A stretch of DNA of 57,508 bases from Neolewinella lacunae (GCF_014349155.1 NZ_JACSIT010000085.1:1-57508); one strand, 5' to 3'. Positions 9,323-17,996 are shown, numbered from the stretch's first letter. Numbers and translations are program-made. Notes: generated from the letters alone by a model not told the origin.

Positions 9323-10156
9323 TTACTGGCACTCGGGGTTGATGCCGAGGACGTAGTGGCGCAAGACTTCGATCTCTGCAGCGGCTTCCGCCCCGGCAAA
9401 TCCGCTGATGTCACTGTCTTTGAGTTCCGTGGCGGCGTACTGCGTCAGCTGCCGGGCCAGGGGCAGGTAGCTCCAGTGCCAGCGTTCTTCTTCGTAGCCG
9501 TGGGGCCGCGCGACGCCCTTCGGGCTGTAGGGCTGGCAAAAGCCGTAGGTGGCCGCGTTGGCGCGCAGCCAGTCATAAATGCGCTTCCCCTCGCCGCTGG
9601 CGAAGTAGCTGTTTTCCAGGGCATTCAGGTCAATGTCGGTGCCCCAGTGGTGGCGGCTGGTGCCGGGCATGGAGGAGTACCGGAGGATGGCCCGGGCGCG
9701 GTCGGCGGCCTCGGGGTACACCACGTCGGCCTTTTCCCTGCCTTCCAGCAGGCGCTCACCCTTCCATTTGGCTTCCCAGATTTGCCGCTGCCGGGCAAAG
9801 TTGCGGGTGGCCGAAACGATGAAAAGTTTGATGCCATCGGCCAGGGCCGCCGCGTGCATGCGCTCAAAAGCCGCGTAGGTCTCGCGGTGCAGCACGTAGG
9901 GGTCTCCGTCGGTGTAGCGGGCGGCTACCGGCACGAAGTCGGGGTGCTGCGTCGGGTCAAATTTGCCGGTCAGGTAGGCGTAACTGGGTAGGCGGGGCAC
10001 CGAGTCGGCAGTAGTTTCGGGCGCGGACGCAGGTGCAGGGAGCGTTGGCGATAAGGCCGGTGAATCCACCGCCAGCACCGTAGCAGGCACCACGGCCAGG
10101 TCCTTGGATCCGCACGCCAGTACCAGCAAGGCGAGAAGGAGTAAGCTGATCTTCAT
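9323..10156 (-). CDS. VanY-like D-alanyl-D-alanine carboxypeptidase lipoprotein (M15)
   Basis: 277 residues. The N-terminus LLLLALLVLACGS is a lipoprotein signal with Cys at about 15. A Pro/Ala-rich linker follows, then an M15B domain: SATRNFARQRQIWEAKW, the metal-binding SRHHWGTDID (about residue 168) and EERWHWSY (about 225). It would trim D-Ala from peptidoglycan stem peptides in the periplasm. The linker segment LPAPASAPE is encoded by a copy of the dispersed 20-bp repeat (10018-10037). The -7 box TATCTTCG (10161-10168) ends only four bases before the ATG, so the transcript may be leaderless. Confidence 0.88.
   Translation of the reverse strand: MKISLLLLALLVLACGSKDLAVVPATVLAVDSPALSPTLPAPASAPETTADSVPRLPSYAYLTGKFDPTQHPDFVPVAARYTDGDPYVLHRETYAAFERMHAAALADGIKLFIVSATRNFARQRQIWEAKWKGERLLEGREKADVVYPEAADRARAILRYSSMPGTSRHHWGTDIDLNALENSYFASGEGKRIYDWLRANAATYGFCQPYSPKGVARPHGYEEERWHWSYLPLARQLTQYAATELKDSDISGFAGAEAAAEIEVLRHYVLGINPECQ
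10018..10037 (-). repeat. Dispersed 20-bp repeat, copy B (inside M15 lipoprotein gene)
   Basis: Reverse orientation; one mismatch (terminal base) to TGCACCTGCGNCCGCGCCCA, variable base T in consensus orientation. It is in frame in the linker after the lipobox. Confidence 0.8.
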
Positions 10157-10160
10157 CCCG

Positions 10161-10168
10161 CGAAGATA
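10161..10168 (-). promoter_or_regulatory. -7 box TATCTTCG abutting the ATG
   Basis: TATCTTCG reads on the minus strand four bases upstream of the M15 lipoprotein ATG. The identical octamer precedes the genes starting at 14864 and 29515, so it is probably this organism's form of the TAnnTTTG box. Confidence 0.5.
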
Positions 10169-10230
10169 GGGCGAAGCGGCAGTTCACCAGTCGATAGTTC
10201 ATAGTTTACTGGTCGATATTGCAGTAAGCA

Positions 10231-10317
10231 TTCCCCTCTTACTCCTTTCCCCCTTTATTCCCTTCCCCCCTTTATCCCTTTACTCCTTTCCCCCGTTATT
10301 CCTTTCCCCCTTTACTT
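10231..10317. repeat. Polypyrimidine tract with imperfect tandem units
   Basis: About 85 bases almost free of purines on the plus strand, built from repeats resembling TTATTCCTTTCCCCC. It directly follows the stop codon of the membrane protein gene ending at 10312. Related tracts follow the genes ending at 20242 and 22819. Confidence 0.7.
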
Positions 10318-10695
10318 GCTCTCGCCAGCCAACTTAACCAGGAAAAACATTTCCAGGGCCGTGTACACCAGGTAGGTAAAGAAAAAAGGTACCACAAAGT
10401 ATTTATTCACCGGCTCCGCCAGCAGGATGTAGCCGACGATGAGCCCCCCGCACAAGACGAGCTTCAGGATCGTAACGCCCATAAAGACGTTGCCAAAAAG
10501 GTACTTGTTCTCGGCCCGCACCGTCCGCTTGCCCAGCCAGAAAATGACGAGGCTCAGCACCAGGAGCAACAGCGCCGTTCCCACCGTCAGGGGCAGGGCG
10601 TAAGTCAGTGGCAAAGTAGCGTGGGCCAGGGTGGCCCCACCCACCACGAGCAAGGTGGCCAGCGCCAGCAGGCGGTAGAAACGGGGGTAAGTCAT
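10312..10695 (-). CDS. Four-helix membrane protein, ATP synthase I-like context
   Basis: 127 residues from the ATG at 10693-10695 (MTYPRFYRLL); an upstream start would add eight residues. Four hydrophobic helices are visible, with short charged loops (GKRTVRAENKYLFGN). I do not recognise the family firmly. The position directly after an AtpZ/AtpI-like gene and a bactofilin gene recalls the block that precedes F1Fo ATP synthase genes in many Bacteroidota, but no atp structural genes follow here. The last codons and stop run into the polypyrimidine tract. Confidence 0.65.
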   Translation of the reverse strand: MTYPRFYRLLALATLLVVGGATLAHATLPLTYALPLTVGTALLLLVLSLVIFWLGKRTVRAENKYLFGNVFMGVTILKLVLCGGLIVGYILLAEPVNKYFVVPFFFTYLVYTALEMFFLVKLAGESK

Positions 10696-10756
10696 GCCGC
10701 AAAGGTACTGCAACACCAACTATCATCAACAGCGGGACGACACTATGAACCAGGAA

Positions 10757-10981
10757 CTAAAGAAAGTCCTTCAGCGCAGTATACAGTCCGGCCACTACAC
10801 CCGTCAGGCTGAGGATGACCGTAGCCACGGGCGTCCAGCCCAACCACCGGTCGAGATAAACGCCAGCCAGTGTCAGGATCAGGATGATGCCAATCATCTG
10901 AAAAGCCATGCCGCTGTACTTGATCCAGTTACGGCTGCCCTTGCGGAGTTCCTGCTGCTTTTTCTCGTCAAGAGGTAGCAC
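10757..10981 (-). CDS. AtpZ/AtpI-like small membrane protein
   Basis: 74 residues with a charged N-terminus (DEKKQQELRKGSRNW) and two transmembrane helices separated by a short DRWLGW turn, the pattern of AtpZ/AtpI-family proteins that assist c-ring assembly or Mg/Ca transport beside ATP synthases. Its start overlaps the 3' end of the bactofilin gene by 14 bases, so the two are probably co-translated. The ATP synthase link is from family knowledge only. Confidence 0.75.
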   Translation of the reverse strand: MLPLDEKKQQELRKGSRNWIKYSGMAFQMIGIILILTLAGVYLDRWLGWTPVATVILSLTGVVAGLYTALKDFL

Positions 10982-11429
10982 CCGTCTTGTTTTTCAGCGG
11001 GTTATCGGCGGTCATCGTAGCCTTGGTAATGGCGGTACCGCTGAAGGGCACGGTGCAGGTGCCATTAATCTGGGCACCGCCCAGGACAGCCATTTTGGTG
11101 GCCTTCACGTCTCCCGATACCTGTGAGGTGGCTTGCAGGGTCAGGTCGTCTTTTACGACGAGGTTGCCCTGGAATTTGCCTTCGATGATGGCTTTGACGC
11201 ATTCTACGTCGCCCTCAATGTAGCCCTTGGGGCCGATGACGAGGAGCGCTTCGCACTTGAGGTTGCCCACCAGGGTACCATCGATGCGGATGTTGCCTCC
11301 TGCCGTGATGTTGCCCTTGATTTTGGTATTGACATCGATGGTGTTTACCCCACCGCCGCTGCCGCCGGAATTGCTGCTGCTGGTGGACTCGGTCGACTTG
11401 CTGTCCTTCCCATTGTTGTTGCCGAACAT
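10968..11429 (-). CDS. Bactofilin (polymer-forming cytoskeletal protein)
   Basis: 153 residues. A Ser/Gly-rich disordered N-terminus (about 1-30) precedes a right-handed beta-helix core with periodic short strands (IKGNITAGGNIRIDGTLVG, GYIEGDVECVKAIIEGKFQG), the hallmark of bactofilins. These assemble into filaments without nucleotide and often localise cell-wall enzymes. First gene of a probable operon with the AtpZ-like and four-helix proteins. Confidence 0.9.
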   Translation of the reverse strand: MFGNNNGKDSKSTESTSSSNSGGSGGGVNTIDVNTKIKGNITAGGNIRIDGTLVGNLKCEALLVIGPKGYIEGDVECVKAIIEGKFQGNLVVKDDLTLQATSQVSGDVKATKMAVLGGAQINGTCTVPFSGTAITKATMTADNPLKNKTGATS

Positions 11430-11560
11430 AACTGTAAAACTTGAGGATGAATCTTTGGTGCTGAAAAACTATGGTAGAACGAATGCCTCAGAAAAACCGT
11501 TGTTGCCTTTCCGCAGCGCTCCGCCGGGAATAGGAAAAGGGGTGCCTTTCAGACACGCTT

Positions 11561-12607
11561 TTAGAAGGTAGGGCAGTAAACGCCCCGCCGCTGCCCACCG
11601 CAGATTTTGTACTGCAGGGAAAGCTCGAAGCCGCCGTTGCCGTCCGTAGCCGTATTGAGCGAGCTCGTGTTGATGTCGTAGCTGAAGCCCAGGGAGAAGT
11701 TCTCGTAATCGAAGCGCGTGCTCAGGATGAGGGCATCGGTCAGTACGCTGGAGTCATAGCGGTTGCTGATGCGGGTCCAGAGACCGACCTGGAAAGACTG
11801 CGTACTGCGGTTGCGGCCGCCGTCGAGCAGGAATTTGAGGTTCGTTCCGGCGTTCACCTGGAAGCTGGGGCCCTGGCTCATGACGATGACGCCCGGGACG
11901 AGGCCGAAGCGCTGGCCCAGCAGAAACTCACCACCGCCGTGGACGGTGTAGCGGCTGTAAAGCAACTCGTTTTCTTCGCTGTTGAAACTCTGGTCGGCGC
12001 GGTTGAGGTGGTGGAAAGCACCGCCGAGGTAGAGGCTGTTGTGTTCGTCGAAAACCATGAACCAGAGCAGGCCCGCGGCGAGATCGGCAAACAGGAACTG
12101 GTCGCGGTCGAAGCCCGTTTCTCCACTCACGGCTCCGGGGTCGAAGCCACCGGCACCGTCGTGTTGGGTCCCCCAGCGGAGGGCCAGGAAGTTGAGGCTG
12201 CGCTGGGCCGCACCGCCCTCAACGCCGGCCACGAGGTAGTTGCCAAAGTTGCGGCTGCCACCCATTTTTTTGCTGTAGCTCAGGGAAACCTTGCCAGTAG
12301 TGGTGGCAAAGTCGGCCTGCCCGGCCTTATCGCCCCAAAAGGTGCCACCAATGCCGAAGAAGTCGTTGCGCCCCACGGCTACGCGCTGGTCGTAACTGAC
12401 GCTGTAGGTCTGGAAAGCCGAGCTGCCCAGGATGGACGCCCACTGGCTGCGGTAGTTGACCGCAATGCGGCTGTTACAATTCATCACCCCCGTCAGCGCC
12501 GGATTCAGGTTGAGGGGAGACATATAAAACTGGGAAAAGTGGATGTCCTGCGCCTGAAGACCAATGGCAAAGAAGAGGACGAAGCAAAGGGAGTGAAATA
12601 ACCGCAT
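11561..12607 (-). CDS. PorP/SprF family outer-membrane protein (T9SS)
   Basis: 348 residues from the ATG at 12605-12607 (MRLFHSLCFVLFFAIGLQAQ signal peptide); an upstream in-frame ATG would add an unlikely 48-residue extension. The start of the mature protein, DIHFSQFYMSPLNLNPALTG, is the PorP/SprF signature. The rest is beta-barrel-like with alternating aromatic strands. These proteins anchor or help export T9SS cargo, consistent with the cargo genes in this window. No cargo gene is directly adjacent. Confidence 0.92.
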   Translation of the reverse strand: MRLFHSLCFVLFFAIGLQAQDIHFSQFYMSPLNLNPALTGVMNCNSRIAVNYRSQWASILGSSAFQTYSVSYDQRVAVGRNDFFGIGGTFWGDKAGQADFATTTGKVSLSYSKKMGGSRNFGNYLVAGVEGGAAQRSLNFLALRWGTQHDGAGGFDPGAVSGETGFDRDQFLFADLAAGLLWFMVFDEHNSLYLGGAFHHLNRADQSFNSEENELLYSRYTVHGGGEFLLGQRFGLVPGVIVMSQGPSFQVNAGTNLKFLLDGGRNRSTQSFQVGLWTRISNRYDSSVLTDALILSTRFDYENFSLGFSYDINTSSLNTATDGNGGFELSLQYKICGGQRRGVYCPTF

Positions 12608-12864
12608 GTTGAGCTGCACTGGTTTGTGGGATGCTGAGGAACTGTTCATAGCTGGACTGCCCTGGTGCGGCGATTGTTCGCATTTACAGGGTGGTTCAAC
12701 TATTGCCTGATGTTGACGTGGGACAAATGTAAACAAATCGCCGACAGCCACGGTAACGGCGGTCCGTTAAAGTTGACGGCTACTTGCCTAACGGCACGTT
12801 TCTGGGAGACCTAACGGTTTTGTAAGCCTTGTTGGTATTTTACCGGCGGGGCTTCCCGGGCTTA

Positions 12865-13974
12865 CTAAATCATCAAATCGTTGTAGTAGGTTTTTTCGGC
12901 CATCTGCGACCAAGGCACGACGGTACGCTGGAACTCCTGGATGGAGGCGTATACCCGGGCGGCGAAGGGGTCGGAGGCAGCGTATTCGGCCACTACGGCT
13001 GCGGAGGCTTTGCGGGCTTCGGCCAGCAGTTCCGGCGGGAAGGGGAGGATCTGCAGGGTATCAACGGCGCGGAGTTTGTTGAGGTATTCCCCGTTCCTGG
13101 CTTCGAAGACGGAGATGATGTAAAGGTTGGAGACGTGGGTGGCGGCGTGGAAAATTTCCTGCAGGTCTTCGGGCAGAGCTTCGTATTTTTCTTTGTTGAC
13201 GAAATACTCAAAGGCGGTACCGGGTTCGTGCCAGCCGGGGTAGTAGTAGTACTTCGCGATTTCGTGGAAGCCCATGACGTAGTCGTGGTAGGGACCTACC
13301 CATTCGGCCGCATCGATGATGCCCCGTTCGAGGCCGGTGTATAGTTCGCCGCCGGGCAGCAGGACTGGTGTACCCCCGAGTCTTTCGAGCACCCTGCCGC
13401 CGAGGCCGGGCATGCGCATCTTGAGGCCTTTAAAGTCTTCGGCCGTATTGATCGCCCGGTTAAACCAGCCGCCCATCTGCACGCCGGTATTGCCCCCTAC
13501 GAAGGGCACCAGGTTGTGGGCGGCGTAGAGTTCGCGCCACAGTTCCATGCCGCCGCCGCTGAGCAGCCAACCGTTCATCTGCTGGGCGTTGAAGCCGAAG
13601 GGGAAGCCGGCGAAGAACTGCGCGGCGGGTACCTTGCCCGCCCAGTAGTACGCCGCGCCGCTGCCTACCTCGGCAGCCCCCTGCCGGACGGCGTCGAATG
13701 CTTCCAGGGCGGGGACGAGCTCGCCGCCCCCGTACACCGTAATGTTGAGCCGCCCGCCCGACATCTTCCGGCAGAGGTCGGCCACCAGCTGGCAGCCCTC
13801 CCCCAGCACCGGGAAACCGGGCGGCCAGGTGGTAACCATCTTCCAGTTGTACTGCTCCCCACTCACGGTGGATGCCCGGTGTTGCGCGTGGCCCCGCCCG
13901 CCCAGCAGGCGCAGGAAGATGGGCAGAGAAATGGTGCCGGCGGCCAGCGATTTGAAAAAGGTGGAACGTTTCAT
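12865..13974 (-). CDS. TRAP transporter substrate-binding protein (DctP family), orphan
   Basis: 369 residues with a Tat- or Sec-like N-terminus (KRSTFFKSLAAGTISLPIF) and the DctP fold: WKMVTTWPPGFPVLGEG, the ligand-contact region MRMPGLGGRVLERLGG, and the GLERGIIDAAEWVGPYHD segment. It resembles the binding proteins for organic or keto acids. No DctQ/DctM membrane genes are nearby, so it either works with a distant transporter or has another role. A TAAATTTA box (13980-13987) ends five bases before the ATG. Confidence 0.88.
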   Translation of the reverse strand: MKRSTFFKSLAAGTISLPIFLRLLGGRGHAQHRASTVSGEQYNWKMVTTWPPGFPVLGEGCQLVADLCRKMSGGRLNITVYGGGELVPALEAFDAVRQGAAEVGSGAAYYWAGKVPAAQFFAGFPFGFNAQQMNGWLLSGGGMELWRELYAAHNLVPFVGGNTGVQMGGWFNRAINTAEDFKGLKMRMPGLGGRVLERLGGTPVLLPGGELYTGLERGIIDAAEWVGPYHDYVMGFHEIAKYYYYPGWHEPGTAFEYFVNKEKYEALPEDLQEIFHAATHVSNLYIISVFEARNGEYLNKLRAVDTLQILPFPPELLAEARKASAAVVAEYAASDPFAARVYASIQEFQRTVVPWSQMAEKTYYNDLMI

Positions 13975-14022
13975 TGGGCTAAATTTAGGCTACGCATAGC
14001 TGATGATGGAAGGCCACCCCGA

Positions 14023-14688
14023 TCACTCCCCTTCGGCAATGGCAATCTCCAGGCCCGCTACGGCATAATCGTCGTCCACCAACTCCAGATAGACGCCAGC
14101 GACGGCCGCCTTGAGTGCCCGCAGCGTCGCGGCAGTCGTACTCCGGGGCAGGGCCAGACGTACCGTGGCGGTGCTGCCAAAGTCCTGGTCTTCCATGTCC
14201 AGGCCCAGTACGGAGAGGGCGGAGAGGACGGGCCCCATCAGGTCGTAGCCAAAACGCAGGGTAACGGCGGTAGTGAGCGGTTGGAAGGTGCCGGGGGTGG
14301 CCTCGATGGCCAGGCGGGCGGCTTCGCGGTAGGCGTTGATCAGTCCCGAAGTGCCCAACTTGGTCCCCCCGAAGTAGCGGGAGACGACGATGACTACGTC
14401 GCTCCAGCCCACTTTATCAATCTGGCCGAGGATGGGTTTGCCGGCCGTGCCGCTGGGTTCGCCGTCGTCGTTGGCGCGCCAGCGGTCTTCCCCCGGCCCC
14501 AATCGGTAGGCATAGCAGTGGTGGTTGCATTTGGGGTGGGCCCGGCGCTGGGCGTCCACGGCAGCCAGGGCCGCTGCTTCGGTGCGCACGTGGCAGAGAG
14601 CCGCCACGAACTTACTGCCGCGGTCCCGGAATTCCCCGCTACCGTCGGCGGCAGGAATCAGGTAGGCATCGGGAGGAGCGGAAGACAT
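14023..14688 (-). CDS. YigZ/IMPACT family protein
   Basis: 221 residues. The N-terminal UPF0029/Impact domain shows GEFRDRGSKFVA, the ANDDGEPSGTAGKPIL motif and VIVVSRYFGGTKLGTSGL. A C-terminal YigZ-type alpha/beta domain spans about 140-215. Family members bind nucleic acid or ribosomes; the exact role is unknown. Transcribed divergently from the gene at 14864. Confidence 0.9.
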   Translation of the reverse strand: MSSAPPDAYLIPAADGSGEFRDRGSKFVAALCHVRTEAAALAAVDAQRRAHPKCNHHCYAYRLGPGEDRWRANDDGEPSGTAGKPILGQIDKVGWSDVVIVVSRYFGGTKLGTSGLINAYREAARLAIEATPGTFQPLTTAVTLRFGYDLMGPVLSALSVLGLDMEDQDFGSTATVRLALPRSTTAATLRALKAAVAGVYLELVDDDYAVAGLEIAIAEGE

Positions 14689-14813
14689 GCAGGGCGGGAA
14701 TAAGGGAATGAATGGATGCAGGGCTGGAGGTGGAACGGAAAGAGGGAAGGAAATTTAGTAAAGTGATAACCTTAGATAAAGTACCAAAACAAGCAAAGGA
14801 ACAAAGAAAAGCT

Positions 14814-14821
14814 TATCTTCG
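14814..14821 (+). promoter_or_regulatory. -7 box TATCTTCG
   Basis: Identical to the octamer upstream of the genes starting at 10156 and 29515. It lies 42 bases before the ATG at 14864. Confidence 0.45.
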
Positions 14822-14863
14822 CGGCGCAGCACCCACCCTACCCACTTTTTTAAAGCAAATCCC

Positions 14864-15268
14864 ATGAAACGAGACATTATCACCCCCGAAGTAGAAGACG
14901 TCATCGTGGCCGCCGTACCGCGCAACGGCAACGTGGAAGAAGTACTTTGGGACATCTACCTCGTCAACCTCCGCGACGACCCGATGGAGAATGTCCTGAT
15001 CACCAGCCAGGGCCACGGCATACTGGATGGACGGGACAAGACGACCACCGTTCTGCGGCATTTCCACCAGCAGCTACCTGCCTATACGGCCATCCGCGTG
15101 GAACCCATCCAAAGCGAACTTTTCGGCATCCAGAATGAATACTGGATCAGCTTTAATGACGCGGATACCCTGCTCGATAAGCGCTTCATCTTTAAGGCCG
15201 GTGCCATTTCGGCGGAGGCCCTCGAAGCCGTACCCGTTCTCAATTCACCCGGTGTAATGCTCCGGTAA
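14864..15268 (+). CDS. Conserved hypothetical protein
   Basis: 134 residues, mixed alpha/beta, cytoplasmic. I recognise it as a widespread Bacteroidota protein of unknown function (segments EEVLWDIYLVNLRDDPMENV, GRDKTTTVLRHF). It is followed after 10 bases by an acyl-CoA thioesterase gene on the same strand, so the two are probably co-transcribed. No catalytic motif is visible. Confidence 0.75.
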   Translation: MKRDIITPEVEDVIVAAVPRNGNVEEVLWDIYLVNLRDDPMENVLITSQGHGILDGRDKTTTVLRHFHQQLPAYTAIRVEPIQSELFGIQNEYWISFNDADTLLDKRFIFKAGAISAEALEAVPVLNSPGVMLR

Positions 15269-15278
15269 ATACAGTCTT

Positions 15279-15800
15279 TTGCCCCGACCAACCCCCAAAA
15301 AAGTGGCCGACAGCCGGACGATCATGTCTGAGCTCGTGATGCCCAACGACACCAACCCACAGAACAACCTGATGGGTGGCAACATGCTCCGCTGGATGGA
15401 CATCGCCTGTGCCATCTGCGCCGGCAAACACTGCGCCAGGCCGGTAGTAACGGCTTCCGTTGACAACGTGGCCTTTGGCTCACCCATCCGCAACGGAGAG
15501 GTGGTTACGCTGGAGGCTACCGTCACCCGGGCCTTCAACACGAGCCTGGAGGTGTACGTGGAAGCTACCGCCGCCAGCATGCAGGGACAGAACGCCCGCC
15601 GGACCCACCACGCCTACTTCACTTTTGTGGCGCTGGACAAAGACAACGGCACCCCCGTACCCGTGCCGGAGGTGATGCCCCTTTCCGAAATCGAAGAGCA
15701 GCGCTTTGCCGCCGCCCTGCGCCGGAGGGAACTGCGCCTGGTCCTCGCCGGCCGCATGAAACCCGGCGAGGCGAAAAACCTGCGCGAAATTTTCGGTTGA
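15279..15800 (+). CDS. Hotdog-fold acyl-CoA thioesterase
   Basis: 173 residues using a TTG start; an internal ATG at 15324 (MSELVMPND) is the alternative. The segment NDTNPQNNLMGGNMLRWMD followed by ASVDNVAFGSPIRNGEVVTLEA is the YciA/BFIT-type hotdog signature, with Asn/Asp as active-site residues. It hydrolyses acyl-CoA to free acid and CoA. Follows the conserved hypothetical gene by 10 bases. Confidence 0.88.
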   Translation: MPRPTPKKVADSRTIMSELVMPNDTNPQNNLMGGNMLRWMDIACAICAGKHCARPVVTASVDNVAFGSPIRNGEVVTLEATVTRAFNTSLEVYVEATAASMQGQNARRTHHAYFTFVALDKDNGTPVPVPEVMPLSEIEEQRFAAALRRRELRLVLAGRMKPGEAKNLREIFG

Positions 15801-15920
15801 GCAGTTGTCCGCTTAAGCTTCTGATCGTGAGGGGTTAGGGCCTTGCTTTTTTCACTGGTCCGTGGCTCGGGGTGGTAGCTACGGCGGGGGCCGACTCCCC
15901 TTGCTCCTTATCTTGAGGTG

Positions 15921-15940
15921 AGCACCTGCGTCCGCGCCCA
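15921..15940 (+). repeat. Dispersed 20-bp repeat, copy C (45 bases upstream of xth)
   Basis: One mismatch (first base A) to TGCACCTGCGNCCGCGCCCA; variable base T. It is preceded by TTGCTCCTTATCTT, also seen in related form before copies D, E and J. The remainder of the 185-base gap shows no gene. Confidence 0.8.
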
Positions 15941-15973
15941 CCTAATCCGCCGGGAAATTGCCAATGGCCGTCT

Positions 15974-15981
15974 TACCTTCG
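15974..15981 (+). promoter_or_regulatory. -7 box TACCTTCG abutting the xth ATG
   Basis: The octamer ends four bases before the ATG, implying a very short or absent 5' leader. Confidence 0.4.
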
Positions 15982-15985
15982 CGCC

Positions 15986-16759
15986 ATGCGTATTGTTACC
16001 TACAACGTGAACGGCATCCGCGCCGCTCTGACCAAGGGCCTGGCCAGCTGGGCGGCCCAAACCGATATCGACATTTTGTGTCTTCAGGAAACCAAGGCCC
16101 ACGCCGACCAGGTGGACACCGACGAGCTGATTGCCGCCGGCTACACTTACCAGCAGTGGCACAGCGCCACCAGCAAAAAAGGTTACAGCGGGGTGCTGAC
16201 CCTGAGTAAACTGCCGCCGGAACTGACCGAGACGGGCTTTGGCATGGAGGACTACGACCGGGAAGGCCGCGTTTTGCGCACTGATTTCGGCGACCTAACC
16301 ATCCTCAACTGCTACTTCCCCAACGGTGGGCAGGGAGATGAGCGACAGGCATTTAAGTACCGCTTTCTGGACGACTTCCTGGCCTACGTACAGCGCCTGC
16401 AAAAGGATCGCCCCAACCTGCTGGTGGTGGGCGACTACAACATTGCCCACCAGGAAATCGACCTCCACTCCCCACAGACCAACCAGAACAGCTCGGGCTT
16501 CCTGCCCGACGAGCGGAAGTGGATGACGAAGTGGTTTGCGGAAACGGGCCTGATTGACGTCTACCGCCACCGCCACCCCACGGGGCAGGCCTACAGCTGG
16601 TGGAGTTTTCGTGCCAACGCCCGCAACAACGACAAAGGCTGGCGCATCGATTACCACAGCCTCAGCCCGGGGTGGATCGATAAAGTTACCCGGGTGGAGC
16701 ACCTTAAAGATGCCGTGCATTCCGATCATTGCCCGATTTTACTCGACCTGGCCCTGTAA
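15986..16759 (+). CDS. xth: Exodeoxyribonuclease III
   Basis: 257 residues, normal length for ExoIII. Landmarks are MRIVTYNVNGIRAA, the metal-binding Glu in ILCLQETKA, VVGDYNIAHQEIDL, and the C-terminal SDHCPILLDL with the catalytic Asp-His. It acts as AP endonuclease and 3'-5' exonuclease in base-excision repair. A short promoter-like box lies right before the ATG. The next gene (cysteine desulfurase) has its own promoter. Confidence 0.95.
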   Translation: MRIVTYNVNGIRAALTKGLASWAAQTDIDILCLQETKAHADQVDTDELIAAGYTYQQWHSATSKKGYSGVLTLSKLPPELTETGFGMEDYDREGRVLRTDFGDLTILNCYFPNGGQGDERQAFKYRFLDDFLAYVQRLQKDRPNLLVVGDYNIAHQEIDLHSPQTNQNSSGFLPDERKWMTKWFAETGLIDVYRHRHPTGQAYSWWSFRANARNNDKGWRIDYHSLSPGWIDKVTRVEHLKDAVHSDHCPILLDLAL

Positions 16760-16764
16760 AGCCC

Positions 16765-16797
16765 TTGCCTGCTTCCGGGCGGGCCCCACTATTTTTG
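16765..16797 (+). promoter_or_regulatory. Promoter of the cysteine desulfurase gene
   Basis: TTG (16765-16767), a 22-base spacer, then TATTTTTG (16790-16797), a full match to TAnnTTTG, 50 bases before the ATG. Confidence 0.6.
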
Positions 16798-16847
16798 CGC
16801 TCTTTTTCGGCCATTTTTTCCTGACCAGTAACAACCAAAACTAATCC

Positions 16848-17969
16848 ATGCGGATATTTCTTGACAACGCCGCTACGACGCCCCTTGATCCTGCAGTATT
16901 GGCGGCCATGACCGAGGTGATGGCCAAGCACTACGGCAACCCCTCCAGCATCCACGCCGAAGGGCGGCAGGCCCGGGCCCTCATCGAAAAGGCCCGCAAG
17001 ACGGTAGCAAATACCCTGAATTGCAGCATTGGGGAGATCTTTTTTACCTCCGGGGGGACCGAGGCGAACAACATGGCCCTGAAGAACAGCGTCCGCGATC
17101 TGGGCGTGACCCGCATTATTTCCTCCCCGCTGGAGCACCACTGCGTTTTGCACAGCCTTGACAGCATTCGCGCGGCGGGCGTAGCGCGCATTGAAATGGT
17201 GGGCACCGACGCGAAGGGCAACATCGACCTGGCCGATCTGGAGCAGCGCCTGGCCGCCAGCCAGGAAAAAACGCTGGTCAGCCTGATGCACGCCAATAAC
17301 GAAATCGGCAACCTCCTGCCCCTGGAAAAGGTCAGTGCCCTCTGCACCGCAGCGGGGGCTTATTTCCACTGCGACACGGTGCAAACCATGGGTTTTTTGC
17401 CCATTGACCTGAATGCGACGCAGGTCAGCTTTCTCTCGGGTTCGGCCCATAAGTTTTACGGGCCCAAGGGCGTGGGCTTCATTTACGTGAACAACAACAA
17501 CCAGATCAAGCCCTACCTCGATGGCGGGGCGCAGGAGCGGAACATGCGCGGGGGCACGGAGAACATCTACGGCATCGTCGGCCTGGCCACAGCCCTGGAA
17601 CGCGCTGCGGCGGAGCGGGAGCAGCGGGCGGCCACGATCGCCGAACTGAAGGCCTACTTTATGCGTCGCCTGACGGAGCAATACCCGGACATCCGCTTCA
17701 ACGGCGACCCCGAAAACGGCATGTTCAAAGTGCTCAGCGTCAGTCTCCCGGCCAGCGCTAAGGGCGAATTACTGTTGATGAACCTCGATATGGCGGGGAT
17801 TTCCGCCAGCGGAGGGTCGGCCTGTTCCAGCGGTATTGACGTGGGGAGCCACGTCATCGGCCACCTTTACCCGGGGAGCCCGCGCCACACGATCCGCTTC
17901 TCCTTCAGCCACCACAATACCAAGTCGGAGTTGGATGCGGTGGTGGAGAAGTTGGGGGGGATGCTGTAA
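16848..17969 (+). CDS. Cysteine desulfurase (IscS/NifS class)
   Basis: 373 residues. PLP lysine in SGSAHKFYGPKG, PLP-contact HANNEIG and the sulfur-carrying Cys in SASGGSACSSG mark a group I desulfurase. It removes sulfur from cysteine for Fe-S clusters and thiolation. No iscU or suf genes are adjacent. It could be IscS, NifS or a tRNA-thiolation variant, so I leave the symbol empty. Confidence 0.93.
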   Translation: MRIFLDNAATTPLDPAVLAAMTEVMAKHYGNPSSIHAEGRQARALIEKARKTVANTLNCSIGEIFFTSGGTEANNMALKNSVRDLGVTRIISSPLEHHCVLHSLDSIRAAGVARIEMVGTDAKGNIDLADLEQRLAASQEKTLVSLMHANNEIGNLLPLEKVSALCTAAGAYFHCDTVQTMGFLPIDLNATQVSFLSGSAHKFYGPKGVGFIYVNNNNQIKPYLDGGAQERNMRGGTENIYGIVGLATALERAAAEREQRAATIAELKAYFMRRLTEQYPDIRFNGDPENGMFKVLSVSLPASAKGELLLMNLDMAGISASGGSACSSGIDVGSHVIGHLYPGSPRHTIRFSFSHHNTKSELDAVVEKLGGML

Positions 17970-17975
17970 GTGGGT

Positions 17976-17996
17976 AGCTCCTGCGGAGCTTTATTT
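17976..17996 (+). terminator. Short hairpin terminator after the desulfurase gene
   Basis: AGCTCC-TGC-GGAGCT (6-bp perfect stem, 3-base loop) followed by TTATTT. The gap to 18168 also holds GAACCACTAAGG (about 18031-18042), which recurs at 40137-40262. Confidence 0.5.

Noticed and set aside
10312..11429. Start of an F1Fo ATP synthase operon
   Set aside because: Bactofilin and AtpZ-like genes suggest it, but the next genes are an M15 lipoprotein and an S9 peptidase; no atp structural gene is visible.
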